Positions 37,069 through 44,917 of a DNA stretch of 64,000 bases are shown here, piece after piece; position 1 is the first letter of the stretch; the number at the start of each line of letters is the position of its first letter. The position numbers and the translations under genes are program-made. This DNA comes from Levilactobacillus zymae DSM 19395. GTDB taxonomy: Bacteria > Bacillota > Bacilli > Lactobacillales > Lactobacillaceae. The notes beneath the pieces were generated by a model that saw only the letters and a program-made list of their open reading frames with translations, was not told the origin of the DNA and did no database searches. The stretch covers positions 23,273-87,272 of the forward strand of contig NZ_AZDW01000022.1 of assembly GCF_001434115.1 (NCBI RefSeq), in the 5' to 3' direction.

Positions 37069-38324
37069 TCAGCCTCCACGTAGTCTCTAGGATCCGTAAT
37101 CTGACCGGTCAACGCCGCCGTAGCGGTCGCGGCCGGAGAAGCCAGGTAAATCTGGCCCTTTAAACTCCCCATTCGACCGGGGAAGTTCCGGTTCGACGTC
37201 GACATGCAGACCTCATCGGCGGCAATCAGCCCTTGGTGAATCCCGATGCAGGCCGCACAGCCCGACGGCGACAGGGTGGCGCCGGCGTCCAATAGATCTT
37301 GAATATACCCCCGCGCAATGCATTCTCGGGTTACTTCGCCACTGGCCGGGACAATAATCAGGCGGGTATCGAGTGCAATATGGTGCCCCTTTAAGATCTT
37401 GGCCGCAGTGGCAAAGTCCTGTAACCGTCCGCCGGTACACGACCCAATGTAGGCTTGATCCACGTGGACACCCTGATAGTCGCTTAAATCGTGAACGTTA
37501 TCCACATCGGCGGGGGCGGCGACCTGCGGCCCAATCTGTCCCACGTCGTACGTGATTTCTTCTTGGTAGTGATAATCCTCATCGGTGGTGTAGACGGTGT
37601 AGTCCGTAACGCCCTTCGCCTTTAAGAAATTCCGCGTCCGGTCATCCGGTTGGATATAGCTGGTCGCCGCCCCCATTTCCGTGGTCATGTTACACAAGGC
37701 CAAGCGTTCGGAGATGGTCATGTCCTTGAGCGCCGGCCCCGCAAACTCAATGGCCTTGTAGATGCCGTGGTCGGCTTTCAGGTCACCCAAAATATGTAAA
37801 ATCACGTCCTTAGCGTAAACGCCCGGGTGAAGGTGCCCCGTAAGGGTGATTTTGATGACTTCCGGCACCTTGAACCATAATTTTCCAGTGATGAGAATCG
37901 TGGCAAGGTCGGTCGCCCCCACGCCGGTCCCAAAGGCTCCCAAGGCCCCGTGCATGGTCGAATGCGAATCCGTGATGACCACGATTTCGCCGGGCTTGGC
38001 TAACCCGCGATCCACCACCACCTGGTGACAGACCCCTTGGTTAACGTCCATCAGATTCGCGATACCTTGTTCGTGGGCGAACTGCCGGAACTTCTTGTGG
38101 TCCTCGGCCTGAATCACGGTCGCACACGGCGCGTAATGGTCGAAGAAAATCAGAACATCGTCGGGATGTTTGACCCGTTGACCGCCCATCTCCACAAATG
38201 ACTTCACCGTTTGATAATACAAATCATTGATGCCGGCCACGTCAACGTCACAATTGACGATTTGACCCGCGTGAACCCGGTCGACCCCCGCCTTAGCCGC
38301 GAGGAGCTTTTCGATTGCGTGCAT
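37065..38324 (-). CDS. Aconitase-family hydro-lyase, large subunit (LeuC-like)
   Basis: A 419-residue [4Fe-4S] subunit of the short isopropylmalate dehydratase/homoaconitase branch. Cluster cysteines are C296 (YIGSCTGGR), C356 and C359 (PSGCAACIGIH). Also seen are TDSHSTMHGALGAFGTGVG and the C-terminal STSNRNFPGRMGS. With the small subunit it would hydrate or dehydrate a C4-C7 di- or tricarboxylate. Linkage to a dicarboxylate carrier and a divergent LysR regulator, not to leuA/leuB, argues for a catabolic substrate such as maleate/D-malate, citraconate or a methylmalate. AGGAGG lies 8 nt before the ATG. Confidence 0.88.
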   Translation of the reverse strand: MHAIEKLLAAKAGVDRVHAGQIVNCDVDVAGINDLYYQTVKSFVEMGGQRVKHPDDVLIFFDHYAPCATVIQAEDHKKFRQFAHEQGIANLMDVNQGVCHQVVVDRGLAKPGEIVVITDSHSTMHGALGAFGTGVGATDLATILITGKLWFKVPEVIKITLTGHLHPGVYAKDVILHILGDLKADHGIYKAIEFAGPALKDMTISERLALCNMTTEMGAATSYIQPDDRTRNFLKAKGVTDYTVYTTDEDYHYQEEITYDVGQIGPQVAAPADVDNVHDLSDYQGVHVDQAYIGSCTGGRLQDFATAAKILKGHHIALDTRLIIVPASGEVTRECIARGYIQDLLDAGATLSPSGCAACIGIHQGLIAADEVCMSTSNRNFPGRMGSLKGQIYLASPAATATAALTGQITDPRDYVEAE

Positions 38325-38367
38325 GTGATCATCCTCCTAGTTGGTTAGCTACATCTTGATAGTAACT

Positions 38368-38421
38368 TCACAAAGGCATAAAATCTAATACAGATAATTT
38401 ACTTTGCATAAATATTATTTA
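38368..38421. promoter_or_regulatory. Divergent LysR/hydro-lyase control region
   Basis: The roughly 110-bp divergent gap is AT-rich. ATAAT (38394-38398) and ATTAT (38414-38418) with other T-N11-A pairs could form the LysR-type operator. Exact boxes cannot be fixed by eye. Confidence 0.35.
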
Positions 38422-38434
38422 TGGAGGAAACCAC

Positions 38435-39358
38435 ATGGACCAATTTCAAAGTTACTTTTACGAGATCTACCAGACTGGAAACCTCACGCAGGCCGCTAAA
38501 AACCTCTACCTCTCCCAACCCGCCCTCAGTATTTCCTTAGCCAAGCTGGAACGTCGCTTGGGTGTGACCCTCTTCGACCGCAGCCAAAAACCACTAGCGC
38601 TCACGGCGGAAGGCCAGCTATATCTGCAAGAAGTCCTCAAGGTGCGCAATGCCGAGGCTGATTTTCGGCACGAATTAGCCGACCTCCAGGGCCAAACGAC
38701 CGGGGAGATTCGAATCGGGTCTTCGCAATACTTCAATTCCTATTACCTGCCAGACGTGTTACTGGCCTACGAACGTCAGTACCCGCGGGTCACCGTGCGG
38801 ATTCTTGAGCGCAACTCCGAATTACTCAACCGGGAATTGTACGCCGGTAACGTCGACCTCATCGTTCACTGCGGGCACGTCGACACCCGTAAAGTTACCG
38901 TGCAACCCGTACTCGTCGACCAGGTCGTTCTGGCCATCCCCAAGGTCCTCATCACACTCGACCAAGCCCACCAGTTGCGTTCATTCATCCAAGGGGCGTC
39001 TCAACCGGACGTCATTGCTTGGTTGGAACAGCTGCCCTTCATCTCGGTGTCTCCCACCAATAACTTCCGCGAGCGCATGGACCTGATCTGTGCCGCGTTG
39101 AGTTTCCGGCCCCACGTCAAGTACGAGATGTACCAATTAGAAACGGCTTTTCACTTGGCCGCTCACGGATTGGGCGCCACCTTCGTGACCGACCAAATTC
39201 GACAGAGCATTGCCAACCACGACCTGTACTACTTCGACCTGAAGCTCCCACTCGCTCAGCGCACCTTCTTTGCGTTAACGCGAAAGCGCGGCTATCTGGA
39301 GCGCCCCTTACAAAACTTTCTGACCACCTTAATGGACCCGCCTGCTCCCACCCGTTAA
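38435..39358 (+). CDS. LysR-family transcriptional regulator
   Basis: A 307-residue regulator. The winged helix-turn-helix is at 1-60 (NLTQAAKNLYLSQPALSISL), followed by a periplasmic-binding-like effector domain starting near GEIRIGSSQYFN. It is divergent from the hydro-lyase/carrier operon with a short shared control region. It most likely activates that operon in response to the carried carboxylate. Start ATG has GGAGG 7 nt upstream. Confidence 0.92.
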   Translation: MDQFQSYFYEIYQTGNLTQAAKNLYLSQPALSISLAKLERRLGVTLFDRSQKPLALTAEGQLYLQEVLKVRNAEADFRHELADLQGQTTGEIRIGSSQYFNSYYLPDVLLAYERQYPRVTVRILERNSELLNRELYAGNVDLIVHCGHVDTRKVTVQPVLVDQVVLAIPKVLITLDQAHQLRSFIQGASQPDVIAWLEQLPFISVSPTNNFRERMDLICAALSFRPHVKYEMYQLETAFHLAAHGLGATFVTDQIRQSIANHDLYYFDLKLPLAQRTFFALTRKRGYLERPLQNFLTTLMDPPAPTR

Positions 39359-39389
39359 ACTAGGGGTAACTTAACTTGGAGGTGCCCCC

Positions 39390-40214
39390 ATGGCGTTCAA
39401 CTTACTCTTCGCCGTCGACGACCACTTCGTCGACCGCATGCTTACCACCCTGTATTCTTTACGACAAACCACCGCGACCACCGACCCGATCCACGTCTAC
39501 GTGATTCAGGACCGGCCATTTGCGCAGGCCGACCGGGTGACTCACATCCTGACCAGCCTAAACATGACCTACCACCCCGTTATCGTTGACGAGACGCTCT
39601 TCGCTGACGCCCCGTTGTCCGACCGCTACCCCAAGTCGATCTACTACCGGTTGTTGGCGAGCGACCTCTTACCGGCCACGGTCGATAAGGTCCTCTACCT
39701 CGACGCCGACATCTTAGTGATCAACGACTTCACCCCGTTCTACCAAACGGATCTCAGCCAAAACCTCTACGCGGCGGCCATGCACACCGACTTTTTCAAC
39801 CTAACCGGGACCGTTAACCAGTATCGGCTGGCCACTAACACACCGCACTATTTCAACTCCGGGGTCTTGCTGATCAACCTGGCCCGGGCGCGGCAGGTAG
39901 TCGATGCCGCCAAGATTTTTGCGATTATCCGTGACCATCACGACGAACTCCTCTTGCCCGACCAGGACGTGCTCAACAAGCTCTACGCCGACGATACCCT
40001 GGCGGTCCCCGACGTGATCTATAACTACGACGTGCGCAAGAATCTGACCTACCAGGCCACCAGTCAGGGAAAATGGGACCTCAACTGGGTGGTCGCTAAC
40101 ACCGTATTTCTCCACTTCTGTGGCACCAAGAAGCCCTGGTTACCCGGGGCCACGGACCGTTTCGCCTTCCTGTACAAGCACTATCAGCACCGGTTAGAAT
40201 TTTCACTTTCCTAA
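39390..40214 (+). CDS. Glycosyltransferase family 8 protein
   Basis: A 274-residue GT-A glycosyltransferase. It has NLLFAVDDHFVDRMLTTLYS at the start, the DxD motif in VLYLDADILV, YFNSGVLLINL, and HFCGTKKPWLP near the end. Such enzymes transfer glucose or galactose from UDP-sugars to lipopolysaccharide, teichoic acid or surface proteins; the acceptor here is unknown. Start ATG has GGAGGTG 5 nt upstream. It begins 32 nt after the LysR gene but is probably independent in function. Confidence 0.9.
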   Translation: MAFNLLFAVDDHFVDRMLTTLYSLRQTTATTDPIHVYVIQDRPFAQADRVTHILTSLNMTYHPVIVDETLFADAPLSDRYPKSIYYRLLASDLLPATVDKVLYLDADILVINDFTPFYQTDLSQNLYAAAMHTDFFNLTGTVNQYRLATNTPHYFNSGVLLINLARARQVVDAAKIFAIIRDHHDELLLPDQDVLNKLYADDTLAVPDVIYNYDVRKNLTYQATSQGKWDLNWVVANTVFLHFCGTKKPWLPGATDRFAFLYKHYQHRLEFSLS

Positions 40215-40381
40215 CTATCGAAAATCACCATCGTTTGGCCGCTTAAGTGTTTGTCACAACCGACATCTTGGTCATCAAACCGTTAAAGTTTGTTATCGGG
40301 CCGCAACCACCGGGTAACCTCACTTTTCTATACTGGAACTTGTACGTTAGGTACATACAAATTCTTGTTATGGAGTGATAC

Positions 40382-41065
40382 ATTATCAAAGCTTTCACTA
40401 AATCCATCTTACTCGGTTCCTTAAGCGCCGCGGCCTTACTAATGGGCGGGGCCCAGGCCAGCGCCAGCACGGTGCGGGTCCAGGCCGGCAACACCGTCTG
40501 GAGCCTGGCCCAACAGCACCACGTGTCCGTCAACGCCATCGTGTCCGCCAACCAGCTGGCCAACGCCAACCGGATCTACGTGAACCAAAAATTAACGATT
40601 CCGGACGGCCAAACCACCAGTGCGGCCACGACCAGTGGGACTGCTGCGCACCACAGCTCCACTACCACCACGACCTCATCTCCTAAAACCACGACCAGCT
40701 CGACCACGACGGCGTCTGCTTCCACGGGCGGCGGTATCGCTACGGCCCTAAAAATCGCCAACAGCAACGTACCCTACGTTTACGGCGGGTCATCGATGAG
40801 TGGGTTCGACTGTTCCGGCCTGGTGCAATACGCCCTGGGACTGAGCGCACGGACCACTTACCAACAGACTAAGCTGGGGACCCACCACTACGACGTGGCT
40901 AACGCACCGGCCGGGGCCATCCTCTTCTGGGGCTCCGACAGCGCGCCGTACCACGACGCCATCTCGCTGGGGAACGGCAAGTACGTCGCCGCCCAGAACG
41001 AAACGGACGGCATTGGCGTCTTTAGCCAAAGTAACTGGCAACCTAGCTACTACATCGTGCTCTAG
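40382..41065 (+). CDS. Secreted LysM-NlpC/P60 peptidoglycan hydrolase, probable ATT start
   Basis: A 227-residue exported endopeptidase. The signal peptide is IKAFTKSILLGSLSAAALLM and ends near AQASA. One LysM domain (about 31-77) binds peptidoglycan. A Ser/Thr-rich linker leads to the NlpC/P60 domain with catalytic Cys144 (SGFDCSGLVQ) and His in APYHDAISLG. The only ATG in this frame (40442) would remove most of the signal peptide. GGAG at 40372-40375 lies 6 nt before ATT at 40382, and an in-frame TGA at 40376 blocks anything longer. ATT is therefore the likely start, unless this base is a sequence change from ATG. Confidence 0.8.
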   Translation: MIKAFTKSILLGSLSAAALLMGGAQASASTVRVQAGNTVWSLAQQHHVSVNAIVSANQLANANRIYVNQKLTIPDGQTTSAATTSGTAAHHSSTTTTTSSPKTTTSSTTTASASTGGGIATALKIANSNVPYVYGGSSMSGFDCSGLVQYALGLSARTTYQQTKLGTHHYDVANAPAGAILFWGSDSAPYHDAISLGNGKYVAAQNETDGIGVFSQSNWQPSYYIVL

Positions 41066-41071
41066 GCACGC

Positions 41072-41111
41072 AAAAAGCGAAATTCCCATCAACGGGAATT
41101 TCGCTTTTTTT
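41072..41111. terminator. Bidirectional terminator
   Basis: AAAAAGCGAAATTCCC/GGGAATTTCGCTTTTT, a 16-bp stem with a 6-nt loop. It serves the convergent genes ending at 41065 and 41122. Confidence 0.92.
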
Positions 41112-41121
41112 CGGTTCTAAA

Positions 41122-41907
41122 TTAGTATTTGGCTTCCACCCAGCGTTTCATCATAAAGATGTTTAACGCCGCGACCACCGCAATGGCCACAAACAGGCTG
41201 AGCAGGTCCAGCCAGATGCCGGACGCGTTGAGCGTGATGTCGGAGACCGTCGTGAAGTGGTTGTAGACCTGACTTTCCAGGTGCGCGATCCAGCTCATGA
41301 AGCGAATCGCCACCCAAGTCAAGATTACGGCCAAGACGCCCTTAACGATCCGTTGTTGGACGTTGGGGAGAAACGCACTGATCGTGTTGGTCCCAAAGTG
41401 AATCAGGTTGACGAACACCCAGATCCACAGAACGATAGCAACGGCCCAAAAGACCGTCGTGGTACCGTATAGGGCTAAGTTACGCAGGTCCGCCGCGTTC
41501 ATCTGGAAGTTCACGTTGGTCTGGAACCAGTTGCGAATCGTCTTACCGGTCATGGCCGTCCCAATCAAGACCAGGACCACTTGGACCACGCCCACGTAAA
41601 CCAACGCCACCAACGACGTCACCAGGTTGGCGAGATACAATTTGGTATCGCCCGTCGGCAACAGCCGGTAGGTATCACTGACCAACATCTGTTCGTTTTG
41701 CCGGGTCAACAGGATGAAGGCCACGAATCCGAAGACCGCGCCCCACCCCATCACCGTGGTAATCATTTCTAAATTGGCTAACCCGAGTTGCCAAATCTGG
41801 TAGAGCATGGTGATCACCACGGCAATCAGGTTAAAAAATAATAGCTGGTTCATGCTGCGAAACTTGGGCCGCCACATGACCCGAAATGCGTGACTAAAGC
41901 TCGTCAT
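41122..41907 (-). CDS. ABC transporter permease (YtrA-operon type)
   Basis: A 261-residue membrane protein with about six helices and no recognised substrate motif. The start is MTSFSHAFRVMWRPKFRSMN; ATG at 41907 overlaps the ATPase stop by 14 bp. A longer frame upstream only shadows the ATPase gene. It is the last of three genes (GntR, ATPase, permease), an arrangement known for exporters induced by wall-active compounds. Confidence 0.82.
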   Translation of the reverse strand: MTSFSHAFRVMWRPKFRSMNQLLFFNLIAVVITMLYQIWQLGLANLEMITTVMGWGAVFGFVAFILLTRQNEQMLVSDTYRLLPTGDTKLYLANLVTSLVALVYVGVVQVVLVLIGTAMTGKTIRNWFQTNVNFQMNAADLRNLALYGTTTVFWAVAIVLWIWVFVNLIHFGTNTISAFLPNVQQRIVKGVLAVILTWVAIRFMSWIAHLESQVYNHFTTVSDITLNASGIWLDLLSLFVAIAVVAALNIFMMKRWVEAKY

Positions 41908-42613
41908 CGTGAATGTCCCCCTCGTAAATGCTTTCGTAAAAGGCTTCGATGCCCAGGCCAAACTCACTGCGAATCTGGTCACTACTCTTGTGGGCGCATA
42001 CCGTGTGGTCCTTGATGATGACCACCTCGTCGAGCAACGCCGCAATCTCCGACACGTAATGGTCACTGATCACCATGGTCGCCGAATCTTGCTTCCACTG
42101 AATAATGCTACTGATGATGCGTTTCCGACTCATGCTATCGATGCCGTTAAACGGTTCGTCGAGCAAATAGACCGCCGCTTCCCGCGACAGGGTCAGCGCG
42201 ATGATGAATTTCTCGCGGGTCCCCTTGGACAACGTAGACAATTTCTGGTCGTCATCGATTTGTAAGAACGTGATGAGGTCCAGATACTTCTTCGCCGAAA
42301 AATCCGGGTAGGCCAGCGCGTAGAAGTCGCGAATCTGGCTGAGCTTATCGGCCGGTCGGAACCCCTGGAGCGCTTCACTAAAACTGACAAAGGCCCGCCG
42401 CGGCGCCTCGCGCGTCTCACCGTGTACGGCGATCGTGCCCTTGGCGTTCTTGGCGACCCCGGCAATCAGGCGCATCAACGTGGTCTTCCCGGCCCCGTTT
42501 TCACCCAAGAGTCCCACAATCTTGCCCGGCGCAATCTGCAAGTTCACGTCCGTCAAAATCGTCTTGGTATTTTTGCGATAATTTAATTGGGTAATCTCAA
42601 GTGCGTTAGTCAT
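41894..42613 (-). CDS. ABC transporter ATP-binding protein
   Basis: A 239-residue ATPase. Walker A is GLLGENGAGKTTLMRL. The signature region is degenerate (LSTLSKGTREKFIIAL). Walker B is AVYLLDEPFNGID and the switch is VISDHYVSE. This resembles YtrB-type exporter ATPases. ATG at 42613 overlaps the GntR stop by 8 bp. It acts with the permease as a likely exporter or bacitracin/peptide-stress transporter. Confidence 0.88.
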   Translation of the reverse strand: MTNALEITQLNYRKNTKTILTDVNLQIAPGKIVGLLGENGAGKTTLMRLIAGVAKNAKGTIAVHGETREAPRRAFVSFSEALQGFRPADKLSQIRDFYALAYPDFSAKKYLDLITFLQIDDDQKLSTLSKGTREKFIIALTLSREAAVYLLDEPFNGIDSMSRKRIISSIIQWKQDSATMVISDHYVSEIAALLDEVVIIKDHTVCAHKSSDQIRSEFGLGIEAFYESIYEGDIHDDEL

Positions 42614-42980
42614 CTGCGTCCCCCCGGTGTTGAATGTAGGCCTTAATCTCGGCAATAATTTCCGCGTCGGTCAGCTTTAAGGCGTGGAGTTGACCGTATA
42701 AGTCTTGAATATAAGTCGTCGTCAGTTGTTGTTTCAGCGTCGCAATTTTCGCCGCATCCTGGGTCACGAAATTGCCGCGGCCCCGCTGGGGGGCAATGTA
42801 CCCCTCGGCAATCATTTCCCGTAAGGCGCGTTGCACCGTGTTGACGTTGACGGTCAGGTCCACGGCGAGTTGCCGGACGGCCGGTAACTTGTCACCGAGC
42901 CCCAATTCGCCGGCCACCATCCGATGATACAGGTAATTCTTGATCTGATAATAAATCGGCACCTTATCATCAAATTGCAT
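42606..42980 (-). CDS. GntR-family regulator, YtrA subfamily
   Basis: A 124-residue repressor. The winged helix (KVPIYYQIKNYLYHRMVAGE, then LPAVRQLAVDLTVNVNTVQR) is followed by the short helical YtrA-type tail and no ligand domain. The start is taken as ATG at 42980 with GGGGTG 6 nt upstream; GTG at 42989 is possible. A perfect inverted repeat just upstream is the probable autoregulatory operator. Confidence 0.9.
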   Translation of the reverse strand: MQFDDKVPIYYQIKNYLYHRMVAGELGLGDKLPAVRQLAVDLTVNVNTVQRALREMIAEGYIAPQRGRGNFVTQDAAKIATLKQQLTTTYIQDLYGQLHALKLTDAEIIAEIKAYIQHRGDADD

Positions 42981-42994
42981 TTTCTTCACCCCAC

Positions 42995-43020
42995 TAGTGT
43001 TATATCTTTCTATAACACTA
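42995..43020. promoter_or_regulatory. Probable YtrA-type operator
   Basis: TAGTGTTATA (42995-43004) and TATAACACTA (43011-43020) are exact inverted copies separated by 6 bp. A third half-site ATAACAC overlaps at 43020-43026. It sits 15 bp before the GntR start and overlaps the expected promoter. Confidence 0.8.
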
Positions 43021-43074
43021 TAACACGAATTCCCCGAAAGGCAAATTAAAGTTCCCTAAGAAGACCGGCCGCAC

Positions 43075-43102
43075 CAAAAAAGCCGGCCCCAACGGACCGA
43101 CT
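43075..43102 (-). terminator. Terminator after the AP2-domain gene
   Basis: AGTCGGTCC pairs with GGGCCGGCT (two G-U pairs), then six T on the minus strand. Confidence 0.75.
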
Positions 43103-43133
43103 CACTTGGCTTCTATTCAACTGGTTAGGGGCG

Positions 43134-43628
43134 TTACCCCTCCGCCGGCACCTTTAAATTGATGTCGTTTTGCTTCGCTAATTTCTGTTCCGCCGCTTTG
43201 CGTGCCGCCACGGCGTCGTAGAAGTCGCTAAAGGTTTGGTTCAAGACGTAGTGGCCGTGGTAAAATAGGCGTGCGGCCCATTTGCCGGAGCGTTTGTCGA
43301 AACTCACGCCGATGACGCCCGAAATATTCCGGGAGCTTAGCTTGGTCAGCGCCGCCACGTTAGACCCGTTAACCAGGGGTAAGTTGGTGGCGTTCCCGAT
43401 TTGTTTACGCGTCCGGGGATCCTGGGTCAGCCGGGCCTTGCTGATATCTCGCCGATAGCAGCCGCAGCTGACCGTGATGCCGTGCCGCAGCCGGTAACTA
43501 TCGACCGTCACCAGTTGCCCACAGCTACATTTACATAACCACGTGGCGTTACCATTCTTGGCGGTACCGTCCCGCCGGATAACCGTCAGTCTGCCGAATT
43601 GTTGTCCACTTAAGTCTAGGAGTCTCAT
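43134..43628 (-). CDS. Zinc-ribbon/AP2-like DNA-binding protein of phage type
   Basis: A 164-residue protein. The N-terminus has LSGQQFGRLTVI and a four-cysteine cluster (WLCKCSCGQ ... VSCGCYR). The C-terminus has an AP2-like segment, GVIGVSFDKRSGKWAARLFY. This pair of modules is common in phage and mobile HNH-type endonucleases, but no HNH catalytic motif is present. ATG at 43628 is used, with GGAGG 8 nt upstream. A stray mobile-element gene, or a DNA-binding cargo gene, is the best reading. Confidence 0.75.
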   Translation of the reverse strand: MRLLDLSGQQFGRLTVIRRDGTAKNGNATWLCKCSCGQLVTVDSYRLRHGITVSCGCYRRDISKARLTQDPRTRKQIGNATNLPLVNGSNVAALTKLSSRNISGVIGVSFDKRSGKWAARLFYHGHYVLNQTFSDFYDAVAARKAAEQKLAKQNDINLKVPAEG

Positions 43629-43839
43629 TAGTAATTCCTCCATTCTTATTTTCAGAAAGCTTAATCTACTGCAATCTACCCCGAAGGTTACTCGAGCTCC
43701 CCTGTAAAAAATATCCTTAATTAAATATTCTACACACCAAGCTAAAAACTAGCTTAAATTATCCGTTATTTATTCAAATTTATGGCTCCGGATATGAATA
43801 ATTTTATCATCATTGCCGGCCCGGAAAGAAGTAATTTGC

Positions 43840-44211
43840 ATGACAATTTTAATTACTAGTCTAACTATTTTAGTCGCTGTCGAACATTTAGGCATCATGG
43901 CCCTCGAAATCTGGGGTTCCCCCGCCCAACAAGCTAAGGCGTTTGGCATGCCCCTCAGCTTCGTCCAACAGCAGCCTGCCCAAACGGCGCTTGCCAACCA
44001 GGGCATCTACAACGGGATGTTGGGGATCGTCATCCTGGCGAGTCAGTGGTTATTAACCGGAACCGCCCAACACCTGACCACTGCGCTACTTTTGCTCTAC
44101 ATCGTGGTGGTGGCCCTGTTCGGGAGCCTGACCGTCAAGCGCACCATCTTCTGGTTACAGGGCTTCCCGGCCCTGCTCACCCTCTTGTTATTATTGGGGT
44201 GGTGGCTTTAA
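43840..44211 (+). CDS. DUF1304 family membrane protein
   Basis: A 123-residue, four-helix membrane protein. It begins MTILITSLTILVAVEHLGIM and contains NQGIYNGMLG, typical of DUF1304. Function unknown. ATG at 43840 is used, with a GAAAGAAG-like ribosome site about 8 nt upstream; the earlier in-frame start at 43813 adds nine residues with no ribosome site. Confidence 0.82.
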   Translation: MTILITSLTILVAVEHLGIMALEIWGSPAQQAKAFGMPLSFVQQQPAQTALANQGIYNGMLGIVILASQWLLTGTAQHLTTALLLLYIVVVALFGSLTVKRTIFWLQGFPALLTLLLLLGWWL

Positions 44212-44230
44212 GATTTTCTTTAAAAAGTGG

Positions 44231-44259
44231 TTTACAGACACGGAATCTCACGTTATAAT
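44231..44259 (+). promoter_or_regulatory. Strong promoter of the 44.3-kb RNA
   Basis: TTTACA (44231-44236), 17 nt, perfect TATAAT (44254-44259). Confidence 0.85.
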
Positions 44260-44265
44260 GTAGTC

Positions 44266-44401
44266 ACATATTCAGGTGAGAGCCTGCCACGGTTTTGCGA
44301 TTATTGGAGGAGTTAATTGACCTTTAGCCATTATTAACACCATTAAACCGTACACATACTTCTATTCTGCTGGTTGCGTTCGTGCGTAACTAGCTTTTTT
44401 T
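44266..44401 (+). ncRNA. Small RNA or orphan attenuator with mini-ORF
   Basis: About 136 nt between a strong promoter and an intrinsic terminator (GCTGGTTGCG-TTCG-TGCGTAACTAGC, then seven T, 44369-44401). Near the 5' end CAGG/CCTG forms a small hairpin. GGAGGAG (44306-44312) precedes a possible TTG-started peptide MTFSHY (44317-44337). This layout resembles ribosome-mediated attenuators, but no gene follows on this strand. It may be an independent small RNA or a remnant leader. Confidence 0.6.
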
Positions 44402-44466
44402 GTGCGCTGATTTCGTTAACTCACCCATAAGATTACGAGAATCAACTTAAAGTCTACTTAAAAATA

Positions 44467-44516
44467 GTCACGATTCACTAGCCAATGCGGCTGATGAATC
44501 GTGACTTTATTTTTAA
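44467..44516. terminator. Bidirectional terminator beside the CRISPR array
   Basis: AGTCACGATTCA/TGAATCGTGACT stem with an inner AGCC/GGCT stem, flanked by T runs on both strands. On the minus strand it lies 10 nt after the last CRISPR repeat, so it probably ends the array transcript. Confidence 0.85.
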
Positions 44517-44525
44517 TAAATTATC

Positions 44526-44736
44526 GGAGCACCCCTACATATGTGGGGAATGCAACAGGATATCAATCATCTATTTACTGAGATGAGAGTCACCCCCACA
44601 TGTGTGGTGAATACCAGTTGTTATTCACCAAGCCAGCGGCCCGGAAGGAATCACCCCCACACGTGTGGGGAATACCATGATCAGGCGCTCGAGGTGTTTT
44701 TCCGTTCGGAATCACCCCCACACGTGTGGGGAATAC
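44526..44736 (-). CRISPR. Orphan type I-E CRISPR array, four repeats and three spacers
   Basis: 28-nt repeats at 44526-44553, 44587-44614, 44648-44675 and 44709-44736, with three spacers of exactly 33 nt. In array orientation (minus strand) the repeat begins GTATTCCCCACACGTGTGGG and ends GGTGATTC, the I-E hairpin type of lactobacilli. The last two repeats in plus order are identical. The 44587 repeat differs at 3 positions and the 44526 repeat at 6, marking the trailer end at the left. No cas gene lies in the window. Confidence 0.93.
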
Positions 44737-44868
44737 TAAAGAGATCCCCGTACTACGGCCTTTTAAAATTCACCAACCACCATTTTTCATTAACTTCATT
44801 TCAATTCTAGTCTACCAAGGCCCCCTAAAAATTTCAATTTCGGCACTCCCAGTAACTCATTTTTCGTC
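44737..44868 (-). promoter_or_regulatory. CRISPR leader with promoter
   Basis: About 130 nt of mostly AT-rich sequence next to the conserved end of the array. On the minus strand TTGAAA (44832-44837), 17 nt, TAGACT (44809-44814) forms a promoter pointing into the array. Confidence 0.65.
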
Positions 44869-44897
44869 AAAAAAAGACGTTCCCGCACGAGAACGCC
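44869..44897 (-). terminator. Terminator of the two-small-gene operon
   Basis: GGCGTTC/GAACGTC stem followed by seven T on the minus strand, just after the 38-residue gene. Confidence 0.75.
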
Positions 44898-44917
44898 TCA
44901 GCTCTTTTTTACAACTT

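Noticed and set aside
43134..43628. Prophage or homing-endonuclease island
   Set aside because: Only one phage-type gene is present, no HNH motif, integrase or structural gene adjoins it.
44541..44810. 89-codon open frame on the plus strand
   Set aside because: It runs through the CRISPR repeats and yields the typical HPHTCGEY/PPHVWGI artefact peptide; no ribosome site.
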